Source: Strongylocentrotus droebachiensis | Taxonomy: Eukaryota; Echinodermata; Echinoidea; Camarodonta; Strongylocentrotidae | Reading direction: 5' to 3' | Length of the DNA: 64,000 nucleotides | Assembly: GCA_035222895.1 (NCBI GenBank) | Contig: JAVYIG010000315.1 | Coordinates: 296,001 to 360,000, forward strand | Shown: positions 1 to 13,359 of the stretch, in pieces | Numbering within the stretch: position 1 is the stretch's first letter | Layout of the letters: the number at the start of each line of letters is the position of its first letter | The notes under the pieces: model-generated | What the model was told of the DNA's origin: nothing | Databases searched by the model: none | Seen by the model: only the letters and a program-made list of their open reading frames with translations | Program-made: the position numbers and the translations under genes

Positions 1-1395
1 TTCTCTCTCTCTCTCCCTCTCTCTCTCTTTCTCCCCCATTCCATCTCCCCCTGTGTCTATCTGTGTCTCTCTCCTTCCCCTTTCTCTATCTTTGTCTTTT
101 GTTTCTCTCTCTCTCTCTCCCTCTCTCTCTCTTTATATATCTATCCCATCTCCCCCTGTGTCTATCTGTGTCTCTCTCCTTCCCCTTTCTCTATCTTTGT
201 CTTTTGTTTCTCTCTCTCTCTCTCCCTCTCTCTCTCTTTCTCCCCCATTCCATCTCCCCCTGTGTCTATCTGTGTCTCTCTCCTTCCCCTTTCTCTATCT
301 TTGTCTTTTGTTTCTCTCTCTCTCTCTCCCTCTCTCTCTCTTTATATATCTATCCCATCTCCCCCTGTGTCTATCTGTGTCTCTCTCCTTCCCCTTTCTC
401 TATCTTTGTCTTTTGTTTCTCTCTCTCTCTCTCCCTCTCTCTCTCTTTCTCCCCCATTCCATCTCCCCCTGTGTCTATCTGTGTCTCTCTCCTTCCCCTT
501 TCTCTATCTTTGTCTTTTGTTTTTCTCTCTCTCTCTCCCTCTCTCTCTCTTTATATATCTATCCCATCTCCCCCTGTGTCTATCTGTGTCTCTCTCCTTC
601 CCCTTTCTCTATCTTTGTCTTTTGTTTTTCTCTCTCTCTCTCCCTCTCTCTCTCTTTATATATCTATCCCATCTCCCCCTGTGTCTATCTGTGTCTCTCT
701 CCTTCCCCTTTCTCTATCTTTGTCTTTTTTTTTCTCTCTCTCTCTCCCTCTCTCTCTCTTTATATATCTATTCCATCTCCCCCTGTGTCTATCTGTGTCT
801 CTCTCCTTCCCCTTTCTCTATCTTTGTCTTTTGTTTTTCTCTCTCTCTCTCCCTCTCTCTCTCTTTCTCCCCCATTCCATCTCCCCCTGTGTCTATCTGT
901 GTCTCTCTCCTTCCCCTTTCTCTATCTTTGTCTTTTGTTTTTCTCTCTCTCTCTCCCTCTCTCTCTCTTTATATATCTATCCCATCTCCCCCTGTGTCTA
1001 TCTGTGTCTCTCTCCTTCCCCTTTCTCTATCTTTGTCTTTTGTTTTTCTCTCTCTCTCTCCCTCTCTCTCTCTCTTTATATATCTATTCCATCTCCCCCT
1101 GTGTCTATCTGTGTCTCTCTCCTTCCCCTTTCTCTATCTTTGTCTTTTGTTTTTCTCTCTCTCTCTCCCTCTCTCTCTCTTTATATATCTATCCCATCTC
1201 CCCCTGTGTCTATCTGTGTCTCTCTCCTTCCCCTTTCTCTATCTTTGTCTTTTGTTTTTCTCTCTCTCTCTCCCTCTCTCTCTCTTTATATATCTATTCC
1301 ATCTCCCCCTGTGTCTATCTGTGTCTCTCTCCTTCCCCTTTCTCTATCTTTGTCTTTTTTTTTCTCTCTTTCTCTCTCTCTTTATATATCTATCC
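1..1395 (+). repeat. CT-rich tandem repeat, about 104-bp unit, 13 copies
   Basis: The word ctgtgtctatctgtg recurs at about 51, 156, 260, 365, 469 and onward to about 1307, a spacing of 104-105 bp. Two unit types are mixed: one with a ctcccccattcc segment and one with a ttatatatctatccc segment. Copies are nearly identical, so the array is young. It continues off the left edge and grades into simple CT sequence up to the splice acceptor at 1638. All three forward frames are open because the unit lacks stops; these ORFs are not genes. Confidence 0.9.
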
Positions 1396-1638
1396 CTCTC
1401 ACTCTCTGTCTGTCCCTCCACCTCTCACTGTCTATGTTTGCCTGTCTCCCTTTCTCGCCACTTCTTCTCCATTTCTCCATGTCCATTGTCCATCTCTCTG
1501 TCTGTCTCTCCTTTTCTCTTTTTCTCTGTTTCCCTCTTTACTTGTCTGTATGTCTCTGTTCGTCTGTCCATCTGTCTCTTTCTTAATGATCATCTGTGCG
1601 TCTCTTGCTCTTCCTCTCCCTCTCTCTCTGCGGTACAG

Positions 1639-1886
1639 TTGGGTAGCATGCGGGAGTTGTTGCACGATGACTGGGCCTTCCTTGACCGCAACGGCTGGCC
1701 GGTCAACAGGCAGCAAGAATCCACCTTGACCATCCTGGACATCCTGGTTCAGTCCTCGGTCAAGGTCAGAGTTCACAGTTCAGAGTTCAGAGGTCAATCG
1801 GCCCTCATGGAATCCCACGGCAGCTTTACATCCACCATGGCTGAGTTTGGCCTGATGAACACACCGCCGTCAAAGATGCAGAAAGT
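1639..1886 (+). CDS. Exon 1 (visible) of TIR-TIR-SLOG gene: N-terminal region
   Basis: Begins after a tacag acceptor that directly follows the CT repeat tract, in phase 0, and encodes residues 1-82 (LGSMRELLHDDWAFLDRNGW at the start). I end it at 1886 because gtgagg there is a strong donor and the two leftover bases (GT) fit the next exon, whose reading frame needs exactly two. Donors at 1758 and 1764 would leave phase 0 and break the frame. No domain recognised. Confidence 0.7.
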
Positions 1887-4829
1887 GTGAGGATCATATT
1901 CATCCATGTATCTATTTAAAGCGGGACTGCACTAATTGTAGCTACTTGCGCCCTCTATATAGCAAATAATGCCTAACCGGTACCCGTTGGTCCCCCATGA
2001 TCCCCTTTTTCTGATGTTAATTGAGAGCTGAATTGATGAGATAACCACCTGTCAGTGATTACGCAGGAAGGTCTAATCCCTCCTGGCCAAACAAGTGGAG
2101 ATAGGCTTTAAACAATATCCATAATTGTTCATCAGAAATGACCCCTTTTGCATGAACGTGAAAGAGACTAATTGGTAGTACTATCAAAAAAGAATATTGG
2201 GTGAAACCGTCGGATGTCTCATTGTTCTACATAATTTATATCTTTACAAGAAACATGTGCCGATATTCTAATAGTCAAGTTATGGGTGTAAATAAATGTT
2301 TAAGTGTTCACCTTAAACTCTTCGGTTTTGATATTCCACTTGAGGAGGAAAAAACTTCACAGTAGCTTAGAACTATTAGTATTTTGCTATTTCTTAACAT
2401 GAATCAAAAGCCTTTTAAAAAGTTTTAAATGATTTAAATTTGAATATTATATGTACCGGTAAATTAGTTTGAAATAACCCCCAATAACTAAAGGTTACAT
2501 TAGAAACCCTGCTATAATTAAAATATTTGCAACTCCAATCATTTTTTAAATCTGCTACAACAGAAGCAAATCACCAAACAACCTGACTTCCCTGGAGGAC
2601 TCCTTCAATTACTCCCCCCACAAGATGAGGCCGCGGAGCCCCCTCACCACCAACCCCGACTCACCCTTCACCAGCAAGGCATCGGTCAGTGCCAAGCAGA
2701 TCCTGATCAGCTATGTCAGGGCGGAGGCAACCCAGTATGCGTTGGATCTCAAGACAGAGCTGGAGATGCTCAAGTTTAGTGTGTACCTGGTGAGTTGAGT
2801 TCTATGTAGTCCTTTGTTCTTTGAGGGTTAGGGTAAGGGTTATCACTGACCATTGGATCCTGATCAGCTTTAGGCTTTAGGGTAAACCCCTTGTGAATCT
2901 CTTTGTATCTGCACTACCTTTGATCTTGTTCAAAGCAAGCAGGTCGGCTTAGCCTACATAGCTTTATTTTGCCATTTCAACCAAAGATCTTGGGTCAGAT
3001 CCCAATATGTTAAGGTGATTGAAACATACATATAAATGTACACCATCCATGTCCCAAAGTTTCAGGCAAAGAAATTAATTATACAAAACTACTCTGTCCC
3101 TTGGATAAGATGTTAAATGGGATCTCCCACGTATAGAAGTGGCATGCCCTATTCATTACTAGAACTGTCAATATGCTTCTAGTATCATAGAAGTTTGAAA
3201 ACCCTGCTAAATAGTATACCTGCACGCATCGCAACCAGTTTATACTGCATATTTTATTCAAGTAGGAGCGGCCTGAGGGTTATCGTGATCAATTAAGTCT
3301 GCATTTTCCCCTCACAAGCACAGAACCCTACTGAATAATCAATAATGAAAATGATAATTTTGTAAAAATCAATGAATGCCTCCAAAGTACAACTCTGCTT
3401 TCTCCGCGTATGGTGCATTGGGGAGATTCAAGGTCTTAATTAAATCTTTATGAAAATCAAATTTTATAAGATCAATATGACACTCCTTTCCTTGTGTATA
3501 ACTATATAGGTAGTATAGAAGATTCAATTTTCATTGGATTTGATGATAAATCCCAACATCTGAAAATTGTGAATATGTACGAAGCGGTACTAAATATATT
3601 TTAAACTTGTCATGAAATAAGTTGCAGTGTTCATTGCTGGCATAGATTGTCAGAAGAAAAAATACATTATTGAATGTATAAGAAAATGATCAATTTAGCA
3701 TAAAGGAAAGTTGTTGATTTCCAAAAAACAAATCATTAAAGTGTCACCCTGAATGAAAATGATTAAAATGAACAAATCAGTATGCAATTTCAAAGGACTT
3801 TTGACAATCATCACTTCCCTCTTTATATAGTCATGCTTTCCGGGGTAATAGTATATCTGTAAAGCGCTTAGAGACATTTTAGATGTATTAAGCGCTATAT
3901 AAAAGCGGAATATTATTATTATTATTCCACAACCATTTGGACTGATTTTACTGCATGTAGTTTCAGAGGTAAACTGGTACCTTTCAATATTGGTCACCTT
4001 TTGTTGCTTTTTTTTTTATTTGATAAAGGATGTACATGAAATCTTCTGTGGAACAGACTGGCAGGATAGTTTGAACTTTGCTGTGAGTAACTGCGCTGTC
4101 TTTGTGCCCCTTGTCACTCCCAGGTATGGGGAGACACAATGGACCAACAGAGAGGTGAGATTCAAATTTCTTCTACAGACCTATCAGGGGGGGTGTTTCA
4201 CAAAACTTTCATCAGTGACAAATGATAGTTTTTGTTATAAGCTACTGAAATCCTTGCTTCTGATTGGTTATCAGCAGATTTGTCACTGATTTTTGTCATT
4301 TTTCATTGATAAAAGGCTTTGTGAAACGGTTCCCAGGTTTATCTTTATAAACCATTGTTTCAACTGCTACAAGCATAGTACAGTGAAACCTGTATATAAA
4401 GACCGCTCAAGGGAAACATGATATGTGGTCTTTATAGGCAGGTGGTCTTTATGTGCAGGTTCTTTTAGTACAGGTTTCAATGAGAAACCATATTCAAAGG
4501 AAACACAAAATGTGGTCTTTATAGACAGGTGGTTGCTAAAGCAGGTTTGACTGTATGTGTATGTGGTCTTGTTCTCATGTTCAATAAACTGGCAGTCTAC
4601 ACTTAACCTGTTGACTGCTGAATTCTATAATTCCCATAGGCTTAGTACAGAGAACACTCTGTTCCAGTAGGCAATGGGTTAAATACTCATATTTTAGCCC
4701 ACAGTGAAGGTTTATAAACCATGAGTATTTTGTTAATCAATAAACTCACTTATCATGTAATTTACAATCTCTTCTTGATTGTCGCACCTCTGCCGCAATA
4801 TCTTTGTTTCTCTTTCTCTCCTTTCCGTC

Positions 4830-4871
<42 letters not shown>

Positions 4872-7800
4872 TAACATGATTTTACTAATGAGCGGTCATT
4901 AGCAAAATTACGTGACAGGCAAAATAAATGCCTGATCACCACGTGTACACTCTCAACCAATCATTTGATTAGGATCGGCTTCATCATCTTATAATGCTTT
5001 ATACTATATTTCAGGTAAAGTTAGCCGATGTATTAGGCAAGTACATCCTGCCTGTGAGCTTTCTGGAGACCTGGCCTCCAAGATGTCTAGCCATTCAATT
5101 TGCTACAACACAGTTCATCAACTGGAGGAAACCTAAGCCTGGTCAACCGGCTACTCCCCATTCACCATGTAAGTCAGGTGGCTTTAAAGTGACTCGGTAG
5201 CATTGCCTCAGATTCTGAAACAAAATCTGGATTAAGCTCATGCTGAAATGATAATTATAAACCTTTAGATTAGTCAGGAACCCCATGACTGTCACAAGCC
5301 GATCGCCTCTCTGATTATCAAGATATTTATGATTAAAAATCAAAATTTTATTTTTTGTTTTCCTAACAGTTCTTATAACACTACAGTCTATTGGGGAAAA
5401 TGAGTATGGTAAAACCGGTCACTCAAAGATTTTTACTTTTTTGAGGCACTTCATGATCATTTTGAAGCGCAATTTATTTAAGGCTTCAATATTACACCAT
5501 ATCACAGACAATGATAACACGTAGGGCCATGCATCTCAGATTCAACATTGTTAAACGAAGATTTGTGCATTAAATTTGATAACATTACATTACAAAAACA
5601 TCCTGTTTCACCTTGTTCCCTCCCCTCCTGTTTTAACCCTGTCATTGCAGCCAAAGAGCTGTCCATGGATAGTTCCTTTAAGAAGTGCTATGAGTGGGAG
5701 AAGAAAGATGTTGTTTGCGTAGCCAAGGATATCGGTAAACGATGTCAATCCAAGAGGATAAACAACATCCCCAATGGGGTAGCTCCTCTGGTAAGTTTGA
5801 CTTAATAAAAGCCCATTTAAACTACAAATGCTAAGAATATCTCTCATTAACTGAGTTAACAGTTGTAGAGCTTGTTTTCTTTTGGTCATATGTATATATT
5901 TTTGTCTTCATTTTTTAATAGACCAACAAATATCTACTGTATCTTTAGAAGAGACTGTACAGAGACTTCTTTCTGAGACAGGAAGAATAAAGTTACCCTA
6001 AATCTCTGTGTATACGACGCAATCCTATATTTAAGAAACAGCCGAGAAAAAAAAAAAAAATTTTTTTGGTACTTTTTCTATTTGCTTTTTGGCCGACACC
6101 ATAGGACCTTCATTTTGCTACGAGGCGAAGTTGGAGGAGCTGATTTGTGCTTGTGAACTTGTCACAAATAATAGTACCGGTACTATTCTTGATACAACAT
6201 AAAGTAGTACAGGATTTGGTGCCGACTTGACTGAAATGTATGAGCCCAAAAGCCTTATTATATTAGCTCATTGTTTCATACCCATTCCTTAACTTTCTTT
6301 AAATGCCAGCAATTGAACTTGCAGTCACTGAAATACAACTTTCTTGCTTGGTTTTTAGTTACAAAGTGTGATTTTTGATAACTTGTCGGACCTTTGTCCG
6401 TCCTAGTAGTTTAGTTTAGTTTATTAAAAAGTCACACCCGTCATCAGACAGCCGGCCTATGAGTGATACATAAAAAAGTAACATTGTCATAAACAATTTG
6501 ACATGGTAACATAGTATAAATATACATAATCATACCCACAGAAAAAGAAAATTCATAGTATGTGCACTGTAGTAAAATATTTCAAAAAATGGCTGAAAGT
6601 TGACAGTTTTTGAAAAAATTCTTTCTTCATGTGAACAGGCAAGAGGAAAGACATTGAGTGTAGGAGATATCCTGAACGAAGGAAGGGAAGATGGAGACAG
6701 TCTACTTGTCATCAGTACACATCCAAAGCAGGAGGAGTTTGTAAGTTTGTCTTCTTTCTTGCATCTTTCATTTTCTGTCTAATATCAGGATTCCAAAATA
6801 TAAGATAAGAAATGAAAATGAAATTAAGCATTTATTATCCATTTGGGAAATTTTTTTTTTTTCACAATTAAAAGTTTATAAATCAGTTTACAAAAAGAAG
6901 AGAAATAATCATCAAGAAATGTATAGTTATAGTATTCCCTTACCTTTAATAAATTTAGATCATTGTTCTGTCCTGGGCCCCGTCTTACAAAGAGTTGATA
7001 TGAATCACAACTTAGTGCATAAGAGAAAGGAGACTGCAAACTTACGATTGATTTGGATCAATCGCAACGCTTTGTAAGACAGGGCCCTGGACAGTACAAT
7101 GATCACAAGTTTCCTCCACTGTGTTCTTGTCTTGGGATTTTGATTTAGCTCGGTTCCATGTTGAAGAGTAGTTCACACTTGCTCTATTCATGTCATGTCA
7201 TAAAAGAAAGGCCTCCACAGAAAAGTAGTGTATCTTTAATGATATTGAGATTGAAGAAGCAGACAGGGACCTAGCCTTGCAGGCCTATATGTAGGAATTC
7301 TTTTGTGTGAGTGGCGTTGGAGGTGGCTTGGCCCAAGGAGATATGTAGGAACTTCAAATCAGTGTTAATTAACTTTTTTTTTTTTTTTTCTGCTTCCTTT
7401 TACTTTTTTTAAAAAGGGTGCTGAGCTAAAGAAGTTGTTTGAAAGTAAGGGATATGATGTCTGGATTACTACAGAGCTCTCCAGGATGAGTGGAACTGAT
7501 ACAGAGTCAGGTGAGACAATGAAAGTGATGATAAAGATGAGGGTGGTGATGATGATGATGATTATGATGATGAGGGTGGTGTTGGTGGTGATGAAGATGG
7601 TGGTGGTGGTGGTGGTGGGGGTGGTGGTGGTGGTGGTGATGATGATGGTGGTGGTGGTGGTGATGATGGTGGTGGTGGTGGTGGTGGTGGGGGTGGTGGT
7701 GGTGGTGGTGGTGGTGGTGGTGGTGGGGGTGGTGATGATGAGGTGGTGATGAAGATGATGATGGTGGTGGTGGTGGTGGGGGTGGTAGTGGGGGTGGTGG

Positions 7801-7887
7801 TGGTGGTGGTGATGATGATGATGCTGGTGGTGGTGGTGATGATGATGATGATGATGGTGAGAATGATGATGATGATGATTATGGTAG

Positions 7888-7948
<61 letters not shown>

Positions 7949-10900
7949 GGTGATGATGATGATGATGGTGATGATTATAACCAATTTTGGGTTCTTTAAA
8001 TCTTTTCATGAGATCGGTATTTTGTCTCTAATTGAGAATTGTCATAAAATTTTACAGAGTAATTGACTGATTTTTATCTGATCATAGATTTGCTTATCAC
8101 TTCATCTTGAAAGATACTAGTTACTAGTTATTTCTTAATTACCTTAAATCCCAAAATCAAGAACTCTATCGAATAGCTCAGAGCGATCAGACTGATTTTG
8201 AATCCGGCTGCAGATTTGCCAACGACCTTAAATCTGTATAGTTCCTCTTATTTTCGTCACCTTTAAAGGCTGGCTGTACTAGTTCAGCCAAAAGGGATTA
8301 GACCACACAGCGAGGTAACTGACAGGTGGCTATCTCATTAACTCAGCTCTAAACTAACATTAGAAAAAGAGGATCATGGGGAACCAACAGGCACTTTTCT
8401 ATATACCGTAGAGGGAGCAAGTAGCTACAGTGGGGCTTTAAGAAAGTACTCATTTTTATCCTTCTGATTAGTACAATCAGATGGAACGCTGATCCTGGAG
8501 GGCAATGAAGATGCTATGGACGGTGTGTTTGCCAGCAACCCGGCGACCCTCTTCCAGGAGAAGGTCAATGAGGCTTCCGTCGTTCTCTTTGTCCTCTCCA
8601 AGGCCTTCGCTGAATCAGCAACGTGCAAGGGACAGGTAAGAACCTCTCATCCGTGCTTCATCTGGGAGGTGTTTCACAAAGATCCTAAGTCGAACTTAAC
8701 TCTAAGTTGGACTTAAAAATTATGGAGAGCCATTCGTAGCCTTAAAATAAAATATATTCAAAAGCAAAAACTCAAGTATTTTAGACTTTTCATAAATTCC
8801 AGATCAAGAACATTAAATCTCCTAGACAATAGAAAATATGAATGATTTGAATCAACATTTTATGCCTTTTAAAATCACTTTTACTAAATATTTTCAAAGA
8901 TGCTAACGGCTTTCCATAATTGTTAAGTACAACTTAGAGATAAATTAAACTTAGGATCTTTGTGAAACACCCCCCTGTCACTATTTTAGCTGATATTTAT
9001 ATTCAGCAGGTGCGTGATAACATTGAGAGGTTAATCCAAGCCGCAAACTGCGAAGTTACAAAAGTACTCGCTTAAAGGTACCATGTCCCCTTTGCAGGCC
9101 CAAAAAGTGAACAGGTTAAATTCCAACAACATTTGAAAGATAATACTAATTTAGAACTTCCCTCCAAGAACTCCTTTGCGACCATGTCTCATTTAATCAT
9201 TTCTGTATCACAAGGTCACCTTTAAAAAAAAAAAGCTATTTGAATACACATTGATTGAATGACTGAGTGTCTTTCTTTTGTTAAACAGGTATTCTATTGC
9301 GAGCAGAGAAAGAGGGTAGTCTCTCTAGCGTATGAAGACTTTGAGATGCCTGGCTGGATGTCTATGCTCATCGGTACAAGTACATTTGAGGTAAGTCACT
9401 CTACTGTGGGTAGGTCGTTTGAAAGAACAATTAGAGGCATCGTTTAACCATATTAAATCTGAGATGCATGGCATTACATGTTATCGGTGTCTGTGATATG
9501 GTGTAATATTGAAGCCCTAAAAAAATTGCGCTTCAAAATGATCATGAAGTGCCTCGCAAAAGTAAAAATATTTGAGTGACCGGTTTTACCATACTAATTT
9601 TACCCAATAGACGGTAATGTCATAAAAACGTTAGGAAAACGAAAAATGAAATTTCGATTTTCCATTCATAAATATCTTGATAATCAGAGAGGCGATCGGC
9701 TTGTAAAAGTCATGGGGTTCCTGACTGACCTAAAGCTTTATAATTATCATTGCAGCATGAGCTAAATCCAGAAATTTGTTTCAGATTCTGAGACAAGGTT
9801 ACCGGATCTCTTTAATAGAAATTAAAATTTCAAAATTATTACACATACTTACTTTGTCTTAATATATTTTTTGATAACTACTTAATTCATAATTCATTCA
9901 AAACTGAACATTTAGCAGAGGGCATTCTAATGAACTTAGTTCTTTATGCATATGAAAAAAAAGGAATTTTTATAGTATACAAAAAAGGGCAAATCAGGAC
10001 ATATCATAGGCAAAGAAAAAAAAATTAAATGAAAGATGTGACAAATGTTTTAAAAAATTAATTGACAACAAGAAAATAGCCCTCCTGCATCTAATGTATG
10101 TTAATTATGCATTCAATATATTTGTTTAATTACGTTTATTATTTGTATAAAATTATATACACTTCAAATATTGTATCAAACCATATTATGTCCATGAACA
10201 TGTATGATGAAAAAAAGAAAAAAGATGCAGAAACCAATAAATCAAATCAAATCAAATCAAATCAAATAAATATATTTATATCTCCACATGGGCGTACAAC
10301 AGTTGTTGTGGTAGCTCACAGATTTTTTCTTTTCTTGGTATTTTTGTTGTTGGTTAATCTCCAGAATGTAAGACGAGCTGACTACAAGGACCACTTACTA
10401 GCCCGGATAGCTGAGGCATGCGACCCGGCCACTCTCATAGATGCAGAAGACATCGCCAAAGAGAAACAAGTCTCAGTTGCAGTAAGTTCCCAGTATAACC
10501 TTCTTATATCACTCAAAATATTATTTAAAGCCCGTCTGCACTAGTTTGGCTAGGAAGGATTAGACCACCCAGCATGGTCACTGACAGGTGGTAATCTCAA
10601 CTCAGCTCTTAAGTAGTGCAGTGTGGCTTTATCATATGCGGGTGAAAATTAAAGCGGCTGAATTGTGCATAAACATGTGATAGAGTGTTTGACAAAACAT
10701 ACTGGAAGGTTTCGAGCCAAATCATTTTCACTAACTTTGTGAGAAGAATTTGTTTCCATGACTTCATTTCATTGTTTTCTATGTTTATCTGACATTTACA
10801 CGAAGTCAAGAAAGGCAATAATTAGATAAAATTGTTATATTATCTTGTAGGATATCCCAGGCGGCCAAATACCACTCTCTCTTTATATATATATATATCT

Positions 10901-13312
10901 TTTCTAGTTAATTTTTTAGGACACATTTGATTTTTATTGTGGCTTAGCTCCGAAAATGTATGTCAGCTCATAATGTTTGTTCATACTTTTGATATACAAT
11001 ATTTGTGAATAAAAGTCCATGCAATACATTGGGTATTCTTACACCTTTGAATTGCCTGAATCACACCAAAAAAAAAACACCAGTCTTTCATATTTATGAC
11101 TGATTTGCAGGTTCACTCCGACAAATGTTTCATATTTAAGTAATTGAAGTTTGTTTTTTTCAGCACTGACCATCATTTTTTGGTACCATTGATTTTTGTG
11201 TGTGTGTGTACCCAGGTTGAGTTTGTATGCAAGAACTTGCCTGATACCGGCTGTGTGTACATCGCAGGGGGCACCAAGTACTACTATGACAAGAGTCAAG
11301 CAATATGCAAGTAAGTCTCATCCTCCGAGGTTTTCATTGCTGCTATTAAAGCCATTGTTTAACAATGTTAAATCTGAGATGCATGGCCCTACAAGTTATC
11401 ACTGTCTGTAATATGGTTTAATATTGAAGCCCTAAAAAAATTGTGTTTTAAAATTATCATGAAGTGCCTCAAAAAGTAAAAAATCTCTGAGTGACCAGTT
11501 TTACCATACTCATTTTCCCCAATAGACTGTAGTTGTTATAAAAACTGTGAGGAAAACTAAAAATGAAATTTCAATTTCCAATCATAAATATCTTTATACG
11601 AGCGATCGGCTTGTAAAAGTCATGGGATTCCTGACTGACTTTAAAGGTTCATAATTATGATTGCAGCATGAGCTAAATCCAGGACTTTGTTTCGGAATCT
11701 GAGGCAATGTTACCGGGTCACTTTAAGAGGCATGTGAATACAGGAGAGGTTTTAATGACCATTTTAGTGCTCTTTGAAATCAAGTTTCCAAGCAGTAATG
11801 ATATGACAGTCTTTCAAATCATTTGTTTTCATTTGGAAGAGCTGTAAGTTGTTTTAGTTTATAATTGGCACTAAATCATTATAATAATGTGATGATCAAT
11901 CATTCAAAATATGTTGTTGATCATCACAGTATGTTGTTAAACTTCACAGTTTTTAACTGTTCTTAACCCTTTCTTGCACAATAGGGAATTTTTTCTTCTT
12001 CTAGTTTGTTCTAGTTTGTAGGTAGCCAGAGGATGTTTGTTTGTTTGTTTGTTTTGTTTTGTTTTGTGTTTTTTTTTTTTTTTTTTTTGGGGGGGGGGGG
12101 TCCTATGGGGCTGTCGTCTATTATCCTTGGAGTAGTTGTCCTGTATATCCTCGATGATAGTAGTCCTGTGGGGGTAGTTGTCGTAGGGGATACTTGTCCT
12201 CAGAGAAATTTGTCCTAGAGGTTAGTAACCTGATTGGTAATGGTCCTTCAGGGGTGTTTGTCTAGGGGATGATTGTCTGGGGGATGATAGTCTGGGGATA
12301 ATAGTCCTGATACCAAAACAAAATGACCCCTGATAGTGTGATAGTTCATTTATTCTGATTTTACATAACCTTTGCAGTATAGAAGACGATTACTCTTATC
12401 TATGTAATGTTTGTGACCTGTGTTTTCCTTTTCTATTATCCATTTCATTATAAACTGATCAATTCATAGACTTACCTACCCTAATTGCTTCTTATGTTAA
12501 ATACAATCATTATGAAATATTGCACTCATGAGCTTACATTAATTAATTTGATAATATGTATTAAGTTGATGGTAGCATATTGTTATTCATATATCTATGT
12601 ATGAGATTCTACAGTTTCTTTGACTTTGTGTACATTATTTCTACCATTGTTATCTATCTGTATTTTCATTTGTATTTGAAATCCAACCTCAAATTTTGGT
12701 TGCAATAAAGAAATAATAATAATAATAACAATAATTCTTTGATACAGAGCCATCGGAGTAGCCCTTGCTAAGCTCCCTACTGTCACCCTCATCACTGGAG
12801 GATTCTTTGGCGTGGGTCATGACGTCTCCAAGAGCTTCTACGACGAGAGGAAGAAACTGAGGATGGAACACAGGGTGTGGCACATCCTCCCCAAGAAAGA
12901 TGAAAGGGTACGACTGACTGACAGTCTGTTGCATCTCACTGGTCAATCAGAATAGCAGTCTGTTTTGTAACAGTGGTGACCAATACGCTGCTTGAACTGC
13001 AATTGAACTGCAATTTGCCGCTTCAAGTTTGAATAACACAATGTTAGAGGCACATGCAGGGCTCTCTCTCCCTCCCTCCCTCTCTGTCTCTCTCTCTCTC
13101 TCTCTGTCTCTCTGTCTGTTTCTGTATCTGTCTCTATACATCTCTCTCTCTCTCTCTGTCTGTCTGTCTGTCTTTCTTTCTCTTTGATTTATACCAGTAG
13201 TGGCCAATATGTTGCTTGAACTACACTTGAATTGAATTTAACTGCAATTTGCTGCTTCAAGTTAGAACAACACATGAATGCAGGGTTCTCTCTCCCTCTT
13301 TCTCTCTCTATT

Positions 13313-13359
<47 letters not shown>

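Noticed and set aside
1759..1770. Alternative donors at 1758 or 1764 for the first visible exon
   Set aside because: Both leave phase 0, but the next exon needs two carried bases. The donor at 1887 fits phase and consensus.
53..1890. Overlapping ORFs of over 500 codons rich in Ser, Leu, Pro
   Set aside because: They are translations of the CT tandem repeat in three frames. Only the last 83 codons, after the acceptor at 1638, are real coding sequence.
2824..2845. Telomere-like ttagggtaagggtt
   Set aside because: Only two or three imperfect units, as expected by chance or from an old relic.
7365..8066. Poly-His, poly-Thr, poly-Met and poly-Val ORFs on both strands
   Set aside because: Products of the GGT/GAT microsatellite in an intron.
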